64,000 bases of DNA from Poa pratensis. Lineage: Eukaryota; Streptophyta; Magnoliopsida; Poales; Poaceae. The notes under the pieces were generated by a model, which was given only the letters and a program-made list of their open reading frames with translations, made no database searches and was not told the origin of the DNA. Where the stretch lies: the NCBI GenBank assembly GCA_947311845.1, contig CAMZMU010000075.1, positions 18,823,366 through 18,887,365 of the forward strand, read 5' to 3'. Made by a program: the position numbers and the translations under genes. Positions 43,465 through 57,100 of the stretch are shown here, piece after piece; position 1 is the stretch's first letter, and the number at the start of each line of letters is the position of its first letter.

Positions 43465-45621
43465 GAAAGCGCGCTCGTCGAATTCCTCCGTGAGAACTGG
43501 TATATATTTGCGTGGTGTCCAGCCGACATGCCAGGTATTCCCAGGGAATTCGCCGAGCACTCTCTCCAGTTATTTCCAGATGCTAAACCAGTCAAGCAAA
43601 CAATGCGCCGCATATCCGGCCCGAAAAGAACTGCAGTCGAAGCCGAAGTCGACAGACTACTCGCAGCAGGTTTCATCAGAGAAATCAAGAAATCACAATG
43701 GGTGGCCAACCCCGTACTCGTGGAAAAGAAGAACACAGATATCCTTCGGATGTGCGTAGATTACACGACACTCGATAAGTGCTGTCCAAAGGATCACTTT
43801 CCACTACCTCGAATCGACCAGATCGTCGACTCCACCGCCGGGTGCGCTCGCTTGTCCTTCCTGGATGCTTACTCAGGTTACCATCAGATAAGGATGAAGG
43901 AAGAGCATGAAGAAAAAACGGCGTTCATAACCCCACTCGGGGTCTACTGCTACACAACCATGCCCTTTGGGCTAAAAAACGCAGGCGCAACCTACCAGCG
44001 CATGATGCAAGATTGCCTCAGAAACAAATTGGGCGAAACGTCCAGGTCTACGTAGATGACATCGTCATCACCACAAGGGAAGAAAACACACTACTCGATG
44101 ACTTACGAGAGACGTTCGCAAACCTCAAACGCTTCCACATCAAGCTCAACCCGAAGAAGTGCACGTTCGGCGTGCCAGCCGGGCAACTCCTCGGGTATCT
44201 GGTCTCAGCTCGAGGAATCGAGGCAGACCCGGAGAAAATACAGGCCATCTTGACGATGCAAAGGCCTTCAAAGCTCCATGACGTGCAAAAATTGGCGGGT
44301 CGAGTAGCAGCACTCAGTCGGTTCATCAGCAAGCTGGGCGAAAAAGCACTCCCATTCTATCGACTGATGAAGAAAGCAGATAAATTCGAGTGGACACCAG
44401 AAGCCGAAGCAGCTTTCACGGACCTCAAGCGAGTCCTCACAAGCCCTCCAATCCTCGTCGCACCAAGGGAACACGAGCCACTATACTTATATGTCTCCGC
44501 AACTAACAGAGTGGTAAGCACTGTGCTGGTAGTCGAACGCAGGGAGGAGGGACACGCCCAAAGCATACAACGTCCAGTCTATTACTTGAGTGAAGTGCTC
44601 TCCACATCAAAGCAGCGGTACCCGCACTATCAAAAGTTGGCCTACGCCGTGTTCATGTCTTCAAGGAAGCTGACGCATTACTTCTCCGAGCACCCGATCA
44701 CTGTAATCAGCACCTCAGGGATCGGGGACATCCTCACAAACCCCAACGCAACTGGGCGAGTAGCAAAATGGCTCATCGAGCTAGCACCGCGAGATATCAA
44801 GTATGATTACCCGAAGGCCATCAAAGCACAAGTCTTACCTGACTTCCACACCGAGTGGATCGAAGCTCAGCTGCCAGGAGCACCAGATGTGTCCAACTCA
44901 TGGACTATGTACTTTGACGGCTCAAAGAAAAACGAAGGCGCAGGCGCAGGCGTCATCCTCATATCACCAAAAGGCGACAAGCTCTGCTATATCCTGCAGA
45001 TGGGATTCGAGTTCCCATCCAATAACGAAGCAGAGTACGAGGCCCTGATCCACGGCATGAGGATGGCTAAAGCACTCGGGTGCACTCGACTGATGATCTA
45101 CGGTGACTCAAATCTGGTGGTGCAGCAAACAATGAAGGTCTGCGACGCAATCGCAGATAACATGATCGCCTACCGTGACCTGTACAACCTCATGGAGGGC
45201 AGCTTCGAAGGCTGCGAGTTGCGGCACATAGGGCGTGTGAGCAATGAAGAAGCAGATAAGCTAGCCAACATTGGCGCGACTAAGGCACCAGTTCCACCTG
45301 GTGTATTCTTCGAGCGCATCGAGCACATGTCCATCAAGAAAAAACGAATATGTACCGCACCAGCCAAGAGCAAAACACCTAGCACAGAGGACCCGCCAGT
45401 CGAGGTAGTCCTCATCGAGCCAACATGGACTCAACCTTTTCTCGCATACATACTCCGCGGCGAGGTACCCGAAGACATAACAGAGTCAACACGCGTCACT
45501 CGACGATCTAAAGCATACACTGTCATCAACGGTGAACTGTACAAACGCAGCATATCAGGTATGTTCCAACGTTGCATAGCATTTGAAGATGGCCAAGCCA
45601 TCCTTCGTGATATTCATGCAG
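43465..45621 (+). pseudogene. pol: E1 pol, first part: RT, two RNase H domains, integrase start
   Basis: RT begins within 100 nt of the TAG. Fingers and palm motifs are clear (RMCVDYTTLDKCCPKDHFPLP, SFLDAYSGYHQI), with YVDD at 44049-44060. A frameshift near 44025 lies just upstream of YVDD. Gypsy RNase H at about 44470-44870, archaeal-type RNase H (YFDGSKKNEGAGAG, AEYEALIHGM, YGDSNLVVQQ) at about 44905-45290, then the linker and the beginning of the integrase zinc domain (LYKRSISGMFQRC). Interrupted at TGCAG (45617-45621) by E4. Codons are GC-rich compared with E2/E3. Confidence 0.82.
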
Positions 45622-46773
45622 TGTCGGGGGGCCACCCCCGGGTAGGGTCGAGGCTTGGCATAAGTTGAGTTTAAAGATGTGCCGAGGTACGGAAAGGGCC
45701 GACCTGTTTAGGCCTGGGAGTGTCCGAGCTTTATCTTGACCCGGAGATTATAAAGGCCGACCTGTCTTGGCCCAAAGGGGTCCGAAGTATCACGTTGGCA
45801 TGGGCCGACGTTCATAATCCGAGCTATGATCAGCCGACCTAACCACCTCGGTGCTATGATTTATGTTGTGAGTGCAGGAGAAGTTATTTGAAGGAAGTAA
45901 GGTCCGACCTGGTCAGATCTTAAGCGCAAGACCCGAGGTAAGGAGCCCGACACATCCGTGCCGGGCTAGCCAAGGCAAGAGGCCACAGGTCGGGCAGGAG
46001 TCAATGCTCCTGTCACTTCCCGCCTGACATGGCAGCGTCTGTCACGGAGCATGGCCGAGGCGTGCCCCGGGTTCTGCGGGGCTGCACGTGTCTGACCGCT
46101 GACCACGCGAGATCTGGGGAAAGGCTACGAGGTAGCTCAGCCAGGCCACGTCCTGTCTCTCTCAGAGGGGACATCCTAGCCCTACTGTGGTGATGCAGGG
46201 GATGGGCAGGCCATGTCCTGTCCCTGACAGGAGTACGATGATGACCAAAGCAGAGGCATGGCAACAGTGTTCAACAAGGGGCACAACGGTAACTCGGCTG
46301 GCCTTTAATGGGCTTCAACCCCTCCTGCGAGGGGGGACGGACAAACGGAGATCGATCAATAGAGAGAGAGAGGCACAAAGGAACCTCGGAATCCCCGGAG
46401 GAACCTCAGATTCCCCGGAGACACCTCGGATCCAAGCTCGGAGTTCCTTTTTCCCCCCTTGTAGCTTCATCTTCTACCTCAAGTTCTCTCCATTGTATCA
46501 TCATACAGCTCGAGGAGCAGCTTGTACTTGTCACCTTGAGCTATACACCAAGTAGGATAGTGCTGCAGTAGGGGTGTTACCTCCACAAGAGGGCCCCGAA
46601 GCAGGGTACATCGTGGTGTGCTTTGTGTTCTTGGTTTTGCGTGTTCTTGCGGTTTCTTGCGTGTTCTTGCTTGTGCACTTCTTGAGTGCATAAACCCTCC
46701 CCGGATTCCCCCAACGACCATTCGGCCCCATCTTAGCCATACCTATGGCATCTGCCGTGATCCCACCACGACA
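45622..46773 (+). repeat. E4 5' LTR
   Basis: TGTCGGGGGGCCACCCCC ... CCACCACGACA. Conserved LTR box at 46567-46612. The probable TATA (TTTATAAT in the 3' LTR at 59964-59971) has lost TA here, reading CCTTTAATG at 46312-46320. Confidence 0.92.
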
Positions 46774-49227
46774 GTTGGCGCCCACCGTGGGGCAGATTGA
46801 GGCGTTGGAGGGAGTTTACATCCGGACGGGCTCAGGCGAGCGTGTTCTTTCCGGGCTTATCGCCAAGATCGGTGAGTTCACCTTCGTCAGCGACAATGCG
46901 GGGTGTTTCGCCGGCAAGCCCTTCCCCGAGCATGGCTTCACCATGATGCTTGGCAGCTTCGTCACCTATGTTGCTGTCGAGGTTGTTCGCGAGTACCCGG
47001 AGCAGGTGCTCGTGGACGACGAAACTCCTCTCCTTGCGGCTTAGGTCGGCGTATCACTCGCCCCGAGAGCTGCGTGGAGGTGATGATGACCGGTCCGGTT
47101 GATGCCGCTGGCAAAGGAGATGCCAGCAAATCCAAGCCGGCCGAGGTTGCTAAGGTGAGATCTGCAAAGCCCAGGCTAGAGAAAGAGTTGCCTGGTACCC
47201 CCGAGGTGCAGGGCCGAGGTGCGACCCTAGTAGAGATAGCGAGACACTGGCAGACCCTAGATCCAGGAGTGGATGTAGTAGACTGCGGCCGAGCTAGAGG
47301 CAAAGCGTGTCCTGTTGCAAAAGGAGGCTGTAGCAATGATGACAGCTAGAGATGAGTTCAATAGAGATATGCGTGAGTACAATGCAGCGAATGGCTTCAC
47401 CCCGGTAGCAGGATACATAGGAGCCGAGGTGCGGCAGAGAGGCAAGGGCTCAATGATGAGATGACAGGGAGGCTCGACCTACCACCTCGGCTAGGAGTGA
47501 GAGTCGCGTGTCGACTGGAAGGCCGGTATAGTTCCCCTGCTAAGAACCTCAGAGCTGCCGAGGCAGGCAGGGCCGAGCTATCCGGGTTGACTGGAGATGC
47601 ATGGCGTGCGCAGCAGAAGCGAGTCAATGAATTAGTGTATGTAGCTAACCAGCAGAATGAGGCTCTCCGCAGAGCATATGCCGGGGCTGGTGATTCGCAG
47701 ATGGTTTATTCAGCTAGGCCAGTTAGTCAGGTGTCCAAGGGGCAAGCCTCGTCTCCACTCGTCGGAGGAGCCGATCGAGCCCGGAGTGTCACCTCGGGTC
47801 AGAACAAGCAGCTGCAGATGCAGATGTATGATCCGGTGTTAGCAGCAAAGCAGAAGGTGGGCCAGGGCAATGCTAGCCGAGCTAAGGGAAACCCCGGCCA
47901 AGGTAATGCAAGCCGAGCTAAGGGTAACTCCGGTCAGGGAAATCAGAATGGCGGGCAAGCAGCGTCGGCTGGCCGAGGTAAACCACCTCCGCCCCCGAGG
48001 CATCAGCAACAACCCCGGCCGCAGGAGCAATATCAGCGAGAGCCGGAGTATGTTCAGCAACCTCAGAATGTCGGTCAAGGCGATGACCGATATGATGATG
48101 GAGACTCGGCCATGGCGCGAGCCGGATACCACAGAGTGGATGGGGCGTTGGGACCTCGGATAGGAGCTCGGATGTTAGCTCCGGCGATGTTCGTAACAAG
48201 CTGGATAGAATCTACTTGTCCGAGCAGTTGGAGGAGGAAGGCCCTCCTGGTCCGGCGTGTTTCGGACCTCGGATCATGAGGGAGCCACCACCGCCAGTAT
48301 CTCAGTTCCAGTTAGGTCGGAACACCAAGCCATACAACGGGAGCACCAAGCCGCAAGATTGGCTGACAGATTATGTATCCTCGGTGCACATAGCGGGGGG
48401 CAATCGCCGATGGGCGGTCCGGTATCTCCCGCACATGTTGGAAGGTCCAGCTCGGATCTGGCTGAATAATTTGCCGGAGTATAGTATCAACTCCTGGATA
48501 GACTTGGAGCTGGCGTTTAACAGCAACTTTGCTAGTACATACAAGAGGCCAAACCGACCTCAGCTCCTGGCAGCATGTAAGCAAGATGATCATGAAACTG
48601 ACCGAGAGTTCTTAACTCGGTGGAGCAATGTTCGGAATTCCTGTGAAGGAGTTGTAGAGGCACAGGCCATTTCCTGGTTTGCAGATGGTTGCCGACATGG
48701 CAGCATGCTGTGGCAGAGGCTCCAAAGAGATATGCCGAAATCTCTAGCAGAGACAATCCGGATTGCAGATTCTTATGCTCTGGTGATCCGATGCAGCCAG
48801 CAGCAGAGGCAGTGGCACGTAACAGAAGGAGGGAGCCAATAAACAACCGGCTCGGACCAAGGTGTAATGACCGCCAAGAGTTCGGACACAAGAGGAGGGA
48901 GCCGGACTACCCATACACCTCGAACCAAGTTGCAGCGGTGAACCCGGATCAGCCCGGAGCTGGAGGTGTCCAGAGGCCGAAAATCAATGGTCCGGCATTT
49001 AGTCCGAACCCGGAGCCACCCTTGACTTATGAATCATGTTAGATGGTCCTTGCCGTTACCATACGACCGACCCGCGTAAGCCAGCCAACCATTCAACCCG
49101 GCAGTGCAGCTGGAACCACAGAATCAGGAAGAAGGGGCGAAGGCCGGAGGAAACAGAGGAGGACCACCTCAGAGATTTCAGCCGAGGCCTAACCCGAATC
49201 TGTCCGGAGCAAATGTTACCCCGATAA
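46745..49227 (+). pseudogene. gag: E4 gag, multiple frameshifts
   Basis: Opens at ATG 46745 inside the LTR (MASAV ... PPRQLAPTVG). The N-terminal domain (GERVLSGLI ... FVSDNAGCFAG, to about 47044) is homologous to E5 gag. A stop at 47042 and later frame changes near 47300, 48180, 48850 and 49140 break it. A Lys/Arg helical segment and two tandem QGNASRAKGN repeats (about 47857-47940) precede the Retrotrans_gag core (48300-48790: DWLTDYVSSV, IWLNNLPEYSINSWIDL). The CHHC knuckle CRYH ... NHSTRQC is at about 49050-49110. No single frame covers the protein. Confidence 0.75.
46775..46792 (+). other. E4 primer-binding site
   Basis: TTGGCGCCCACCGTGGGG, one base after the LTR. It differs from the E1/E2/E3 site after TGGCGCC. 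Translated in gag as QLAPTVG. Confidence 0.75.
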
Positions 49228-50181
49228 CCACTGCACCTCCTCCGAGGCCTGCAGCAGCAAGGCCCGTGAATGTTGTGAATGTCCGAGGTAATAACAACAA
49301 TAGTGGTGCCGGACCAAGTCAGCAGTATGAATACCCCGGAAATGACTATAGAGAGGCTCATGCGAGCTATGTGGTCTTTGTGACCGAGCCAACTGACAAG
49401 AAGAGTGTGCAGAGGCGTGCCATGGAGGTGAATGCAGTAATGCCGGTGGTGCCGACCTATATGAACTGGTCTGAGCAGGAGATCACTTGGAGCAGGAAAG
49501 ATACTCCTCGGATCATGCCGAGCCCTGGAAAGTATGCCCTGGTGGTAGATCCGACGTTGTGTGGGCCTACAAACAATGTGAGGTTCACCCGAGTTCTGGT
49601 GGACAATGGCAGTGCCATCAACATCATGTACCGAGACACAATGGTGAAATTGGGCATATCGCCAAATCAGTTGATGCCGAGCAGTTGTACTTTTCATGGG
49701 ATTGTGCCTGGCGTTTCCTGTGCACCCATGGGCAAGATATGGGTGGATGTAGCATTTGGAACCAAGGATAACTGCCGAGTTGAGAGTATCGAGTTCGAGG
49801 TGGTGGACTTGGAGAGTGCATACCATGCATTGCTTGGAAGGCCGGCTCTGGCCAAGTTCATGATTTCCACCCATGTTGCATACCTGAAGATGAAAATGCC
49901 GGGGCCCAATGGGATCATAACCATCTCGGGTGACTACAAGCGAGCCATTCAGTGTGCCTCGGCGGGGTCTAATCTGGCCGAATCTTTGGTGATTGCAGCT
50001 GAGAAGAAGAAGCTGCATCAAGTGGTGGCAATGGCGCAGTCACACAGCTCGGCATGTCCGGACTGATGAGCCCGGACTCAACTGCAGCATTCGAGGTGCC
50101 CAAGGAGACCAAGAAGATCCCCATTGACCCGGAGCACCCGAGCGCATGGCCCTCATTGGGACCGGGCTGGGCGAGAAATAG
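49228..50181 (+). pseudogene. pro: E4 protease
   Basis: Read mainly in the frame 49104-50066: MNWSEQEITWSRKD, active-site DNGSAINIMY (about 49601-49630; Asn in place of the first Gly), CTFHGIVPG, YHALLGRPALAKF. Frameshifts after about 50040 put the last stretch in other frames. TAG 50179-50181 followed by GAAAGCGAGCTC is in frame with RT, as in the other elements. Confidence 0.75.
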
Positions 50182-53100
50182 GAAAGCGAGCTCTGTCACT
50201 TCCTCCGTGAGAATCGGGATATCTTTGCATGGTCGGCTAAGGACCTGCCTGGTGTTCCGAGGGAGTTGGCAGAGCACTCTTTATTTGTCAGGCCGGAGGT
50301 GAAACCGGTGAGGCAACCGACCCGTCGTCTCTCAGACGACCGAAGACAAGTGGTGCTGGACGAGCTGGCTAAGTTGCTTGCAGCCGGGTTCATTATGGAG
50401 GTGCTGCATCCGGACTGGATATCCAATCCGGTCTTGGTGGAAAAGAAGAAAGACGAGCCAGCCGTGGTCAAGGTGTGGCGCATGTGCATTGACTTCACTA
50501 ACCTCAACAAGGCGTGCCCGAAAGATCCGTTTCCATTACCTCGGATTGATCAAGTGATTGATTCCACTGCTGGTTGTGAACTGTTGTCTTTTATCGATGC
50601 GTACTCTGGTTTTCACCAGATACCACTGAACCCGAAGGATCAAATAAAGACTGCTTTTATTACCCCGTATGGGGCGTATTGCTATCGTGTCATGTGTTTT
50701 GGTCTGAGGAATGCCGGGGCAACTTATCAGAGGTGTATGCAGAAATGCCTGCACTCTCAAATGGGCAAAAATGTGCAAGTGTATGTCGATGATATCGTCA
50801 TCAAAACTAAGGAGAAACGTACTCTCCTCGAGGATCTCGAGGAGACATTTGTGAATTTGAGAAAATATCGGTTGAAACTTAACCCGGACAAGTGCACCTT
50901 TGGTGTCCCGGCTGGAAAGTTGCTTGGATTCCTGGTGTCGAGCCGAGGTATCGAGGTTAACCCGGCCAAGATCCGAGCTATTGAGAACATGAAATTACCG
51001 AAGTGTTTGAAAGATGTGCAGAAATTCACAGGGTGCTAGCCTCGTTGAGCCGATTTGTAAGTCGGCTGGGGAAAAAGCCTTACCTTTGTACCAGCTCATG
51101 AAGAAAAGTACCGGGTTTACATGGACCCCGCAGGCCGACGTGGCGTTCAATGAGCTGAAAAAGATGTTGTCCACCGCTCCGGTGTTGGCATCACCATTGC
51201 ACAATGAGCCGATGTTACTTTACATTGCGGCCACAAACCGAGTTGTAAGTGTGGCAGTGGTGGTGAGAGAAGGTGGCAGGTCGGTGCAGAGACCGGTGTA
51301 TTACTTGAGCGAGGTGATCTCTACCTCGAAGCAGAATTACCCTCACTACCAGAAGATGACGTATGGTGTCTACCTGGCGGTCAAGAAGTTGAAGCATTAT
51401 TTCCAGGAGCATCCCATGACGGTGGTGTGCGAAGCTCCAATCTCGGAGATCATCGGGTGCAAAGATGCAACTGGCCGAGTTGCCAAATGGGCGATTGAGG
51501 TGTCTCCATATGCACCACATTATGAGAGAGAGATGCAATCAAATCCCAGGCGCTGCCGGACTTCTTTTGTGATTGGGCCGAGATGCAGTATGAGCCACCC
51601 AGGCCGGACTATAATTATTGGAAGATGCATTTTGATGGGTCCAAGACAAAGATCGGGCTGGGGGCCGGAATAGTCCTCACCTCACCGAAGCGAGATCAGC
51701 TGAAATATGTGCTGCAGATTCATTTCTCGGCATCAAACAATGTGGCGGAGTATGAGGCCTTAATCCATGGACTCAATGTGGCGAAGGAGATCGGTATCCG
51801 GCGTATGGAATGCTTCGGCGATTCCGACCTGGTGGTGCAGCAATCTTCTGGAACTTGGGATGCTCTGGATGCCAACATGGCGTTATATCGGTTCCATGTG
51901 CAAAAGATATCCGGGTTCTTTGAAGGGTGTGAATACAAGCATATACCTCGGACAGAAAATAATGCTGCCGACGTGTTGTCAAAGCTCGGTTCATCTAAAG
52001 AGGCAGTACCACCTGGAGTAGCCCTGAATCACTTGAGAACTCCTTCAATCAAACCTTCTCCTGAATCCGAATCTATTTTCATCCCGGCTGAGCAAGAGTC
52101 CGGACCTGTTCCAATGGAGGTAGACGTCGGATGCGTCTGGTCGGACCCGGGGACTGCGTGGCAGAACTCGGGGACTGCGCACCGAATCTCGGGGACTGCT
52201 CGTCGAGACTCGGGGACTGGTCGCAGGATGGTGGAGGAAATAATGGAGGAGATTATGGTGGCCGAACCAATGGAGGTGGACGAGAAACTTTTTCCTTTGC
52301 ACCCAGTGCCGGAGTGGGCGGAGCAGATCATGAAGTTCATAACGAGGGAAGCTTGCCAAGTGACACAACCGAGGCTAGGAGAATCCAAAGGAGGGCAAAG
52401 GCGTACACCATCATCAACAAGGAGCTCTATAAAAGAAGCGTAACCGAGGTGTTGCAACGGTGTGTCGAGCCAGCTGAAGGCAAGGAGATGCTTTTGGAGA
52501 TCCACCAAGGAGAGTGTGGTCATCATTGCAGCACAAGAGCTCTGGTGGCCAAGGTGTTCGCATGGGTTCTATTGGCCCACTGCTCTTGCTGATGCAGAGG
52601 ACATAGTCCGGAGATGTGAAGGATGCCAAAGGTTTGCCAAGCAAACGCATATGCCAGCCTCGGCGCTCAAAACAATTCCTATCACTTGGCCGTTTGCGGT
52701 ATGGTGTTTGGATATGGTGGGAGAGTTCAAACCAGCCCGAGGTAACATGACGCACATACTGGTGATGGTGGACAAGTTCACCAAGTGGATCGAGGTGAAA
52801 CCAATCCGGAAGTTGGATGGTCATTCAGCAGTGACTTTCTTGAAGGAGATCATTCTGCGATATGGGTACCCCCATAGCATTATCTCGGACAACGGCACGA
52901 ACTTTGCTGTTGGAGAATTTGCTCGGTTTTGCATGGACAAGGGAATCCGGCTGGACATAGCCTCGGTGGCACATCCGGAGTCTAATGGACAAGTGGAAAG
53001 ATCAAATGCTCTAGTGTTGGCCGGCATCAAGGCTCGGCTCATTGAACCACTGCTGAAAACGCCGGGGTGTTGGATAGATGAGATACCAGCAGTACTGTGG

Positions 53101-53577
53101 GGTCTAAGGACCACACCAAATCGATCAACTGGCTATACGCCATTTTTTATGGTCTATGGGGCAGAAGCTATGCTACCCACTGACATCGAATATGATGCGC
53201 CCAGAGTGGCAATGTACACTGAAGCCGAGGCAAAAGAGGCTCGGGAGGATGCAGTAGATCTGCTTGAGGAAGCTAGAGAATTGGCCTCATCTCGGTCAGC
53301 AATATACCAACAAGGTCTCCGACGTTATCATAGCCGGAATGTCAACCCTCGTGTGTTTCACGAGGGAGATTTGGTGCTGAGGCTGGTGCAGCGCAGTAAA
53401 GGTCGGCACAAGTTGTCACCTCCATGGGAGGGACCGTTCATTGTGAGCCGAGCTCTGCTCAATGATTCGTACTATCTTATAGATGCGCAGGAACCAAGGA
53501 AAGATGGGCTGGACAACCCCGGATCAGAGGTCAAGCGACCATGGAATGTAGCTCTACTCCGACCTTTCTACTCATGA
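50182..53577 (+). pseudogene. pol: E4 pol: RT, two RNase H domains, integrase
   Basis: RT from about 50200 with YVDD at 50782-50793. Frameshift near 51035 at the RT/RNase H junction. Gypsy RNase H to about 51500; second shift near 51530. Archaeal-type RNase H (HFDGSKTKIGLGAG, AEYEALIHGL, DSDLVVQQ) 51620-52000. Then an unusual spacer with four tandem 21-bp repeats (52140-52222). Frame changes near 52400 and 52545. The integrase HHCC and DDE core, with a C-terminal chromo-less tail, is open from about 52560 to the stop at 53575. The C-terminal part is the best preserved section. Confidence 0.82.
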
Positions 53578-54190
53578 AGGGCGCAATGTATGTACCTCGG
53601 TTAATCCTTAATGAAATGTCGGCACTCCGAGGTTGAAGCTCGGGGACTGCCTCGCTCATGTGCTTGTGTTTTATTTCTGTTTGTCAATTTCGTTCATATG
53701 CCGAACTGTTTTGAACCTCGTCTCAAACTTCAAGTAATGTATGCTGTGTAACTAATCTTGTGACTCGACTGACGAACGCCGAAATGGTAGTCAAGAGCAA
53801 AGATGAAAAAACGTGGGAAACATGAAAATGGACTCGGGGACTCGGTCCAAAATATAGTTCGGCATGTGTCGTTTACTAACCCCTGTCTTTACCTTTCATT
53901 TATGTCGGATGATTTTGAAACACACCTCGGCATTTGCTAAGTACTGTATGCTATAAACAACAATCTTGTGACTCGACTGTCGAACGCCAAAATGGTAGAC
54001 AAGAGCAAAGAATGCCAAGTATAGTAAACACGAAAGTGAACTCGGGGACTCGTTCCAAAAGGGTTCGGCATAAATTTTTAGAAAAGCATGGTTCGGATAG
54101 CAAATATAAGAGGTAGCAAGGCAAACTACTTAAGGTCTATTACATCTGAACCCGGCATACCGGGAATTTAATGTTTTTCTTGAGACAAGT
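53578..54190 (+). other. E4 3' noncoding region
   Basis: No gene. Three copies of CTCGGGGACT (53639, 53833, 54041) in sense orientation sit in a twice-repeated, diverged module containing cttgtgactcgactg and cgaacgcc (about 53757 and 53964). Confidence 0.7.
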
Positions 54191-57100
54191 TCAGGCCTCG
54201 GAACCAGAGACCTCGGTCGCCGAAGTTGTGGTAGTGGGAATCTCGCTGGAAGAAGCCTCGGGAGCCGAAGTCTCGGGAGGAGGAACCTCGGGCGCAGGAA
54301 CAACCTTGGTCGCGGAAGCAACCTCGGTTGTTGGAGTGGATGCCGGGGTGTCCGTCACGTCGGGGGAGATCACCTCGGTGGCTACGGCTTTGCCGGACTT
54401 GCCCTTGGGGTTCGGAGCGTCGAAGTTGAAGTCATCATCAGAATCTTCAGCCACCTCGGTTGTTTGGCCGGCCTTGCCCTTGGAGCTCTGAGGCTCGTCG
54501 AAATCAAATTCCTCGCCGTCAGAGCCTTCTTCACCAGTTCCTTCAGCAGCTTCTTCACCGGACTCTTCTTCCTCGTCCGAGCTCTCTTCATCCTCAGAAT
54601 AGACACGCCCGTCATGAAGGTCCGGGTGTTTGCATAACTAGCAAAGAGGTCGGCTGCTGCTTGGCGTTTCTCAATGCCATCAGGAGTGGTGTTCCAAGGA
54701 GAGCCCTTGCGCAGGGAGGTAACCGTGTGGATCTCATTTCATACCAAGACAGCACGAACACCAGGGCCTTGTCCGCTCCAGCCCGAGCTGATGAGCATCT
54801 CCACTCCCGAAGTCTAGCCTCGGCTCCTTTTAGCTTCGTGGCGAGCTCGTCGATGCTGTGGGAGGCTTAACCTTGGGCCAGAGGGCACGATGGACCTGGA
54901 TGGCAGCATCTACCAGTTTAGTTCCAATGGCCCTGAGCGGCCTGATCCGAGCATTAAGGGCGACGAGGTGGTCCTGGATATCCCAGCTTCGCCGAGGGTT
55001 TCTGTCTCAGCCCTCTTTGCCCGAGCTGCTAGAACTTCTCGGACAGCTTTGTCCTTGGAGTGCTCAAAATGCTCTGAAGAAGACAAAAAGGCTGTCGCTG
55101 AATTAAGACATACGGTGGCACGGGTGTAGGTCGGGGAAAATAAGGAAAAGGAGAAAGGAAACTTACTATCCATTTGGTGATTAATCCGAGTGAGCTCGGA
55201 CAACCAACTTTTCGATGTAGCCCGGAGAGCGATCAGTTCGGTTTCGGCCGAGGTGGCGCGGTTTCCAGGGTCTTGGCAATTTCTTTCTGCTGTTCGGCGG
55301 CCTGGTCTTTGACCTTCATAGCGTCCTCCACAGCAGCTTTGGCTTCATTAGCCCGGTTAGCTCTTGTTGCAGCCGAGCTATTTCGTCCTGGGCTGTCTTC
55401 AGCTTGGAGGCATAATCTTTCTCGCTCTGCTCCTTTGCTGATAGAAGAGTCCGGTGAGACTTCTTCAGTTGTTGTGATCCAGCAGGAGGTTCTTGAAGAT
55501 TTTGGTCCGAGCATTGTTGCACTCCTGAAAAATAGAGAGATCAGTTCGGCGGAAAGAGATTTGACACGAATATTGAAGATTTCATATCGAAGAAATCCGA
55601 GGTCTTTTTAGCACCCGAGGCCCAATTGAGTCCCGGGGACTCGGCATTGGCCTCGGGGACTCAGCATTGGAGAAATGACAAGTTTTTGAGATTCAAGCGA
55701 GCAATTTTAACTCGGTGGAGTGTCAATTGCTCAACCCGAATCTCGGGGACTGGGAATAGTGTATGTTTGTCATTTGGTTTCAAAAGGAAGAAAGAGAGTT
55801 GCGTAAAGAAACTTACCGATGCCTTCTGCTGCAATCAAGGACCGCAGCTGCATGTGTAAATGACTGGAGCACGGCGCTAGGTCCAGCTGGGTGCTCAGAG
55901 GTCGGATTGAGGAGACCTCGGCAGTGTCAGCCGAGTTCCAGTCCATGTCGTAATGCTTCTCCGAGCCTAAGCTGTTCCCGCTCTTGGTCCGGAGTTGCCC
56001 GACCTCCCAGCTGCTGGTGTTCGGCTGGATGGTAGCAGCAAAAAGAGCTCGGGAGGTGGCGACCTGAGAGCTCGAAGGCGCGTCTTTGGTCAAGGTGGAC
56101 TTCGGCGCAGGAGGGACATGCGGCACCAGTTGGGTGCTCGCAGCCTTGGGTCCGGTGGCGGTGGCGGCATCGGAGTTTGCTGTGGCTGTTTGGGGGGCTC
56201 AACTCTTGAGCTGAATCTTTCTGCTGCTGAAGCTTTTGCTTCTGCAGTTGTTGTTGTTGTTGTTGTTGCTTCTTCTGCTGCTGTTGCTGCTGATTGCGCG
56301 CAGCTTGAGACTTGGGGGAGAGCCGAGACTCCAGCACGGTCTTAGCCGGAGTCTTGGCGCTGTCTCCGCATCCTTCTGAGGACGCGGAGGAGTCTGATCT
56401 TGGCTGGGGTCAGAGTTCGGCGGTGGAAGCTCGGGGGAGGCGCACGCACCGGGGAGGAGATGGTCCTCTCCGGGCTGTGGATATCAACGGACTGTTCTGG
56501 AGGAGAGGCTCTGGCGGGGCTGCCGAGGTTAACCTCGGCCTCGGTTGTCTTAGATTCAACCACTGGAGGCAGTGGTGAATGTATCGAGCTGTGGCTCTGT
56601 TTGATCTGCCGAGCCGGGCTAGACGAAAAAGAAAGATTAAGTTAGAATATAAAAACTTAACCTCGGAACAGCGTGAGAAGTAAAAAGGAGCAAGGTGACT
56701 TACGCATCTTCCTCCACGGGGCCTCGTTCTTGGCCTCACCGAGGTCTTCTTGGGGCGCTTGGCTGCCGGAGCCTTTGAACCTCGGCCCCGAGCTGCTCGT
56801 GTCTTGGCGCTTCCGAGAAGCGACCTTGGTACTCGTCGAGGTGGGAGCTGGAGGGGCCGAAGGAAAAGCGTATGAAATGGGAAGGGCGTCTATTGGTGGT
56901 GGCTCCACGATGTAACAATCATCATCATCGTCGTCAGACCAGTCTCTGATGGAGGTGGGAGCTTGTTTCTTACCCGGGTTGGAAGAGCCAGCCTTTGGGG
57001 CGGACCTCGGAACGGCTTAGGGATCGGCAGATGATCCTCATTGTCCGGGTCCTCAGTCTCAGGACCTTCCAGGGCCAGGCGAGCAGGCGCCCAGTTCGAC

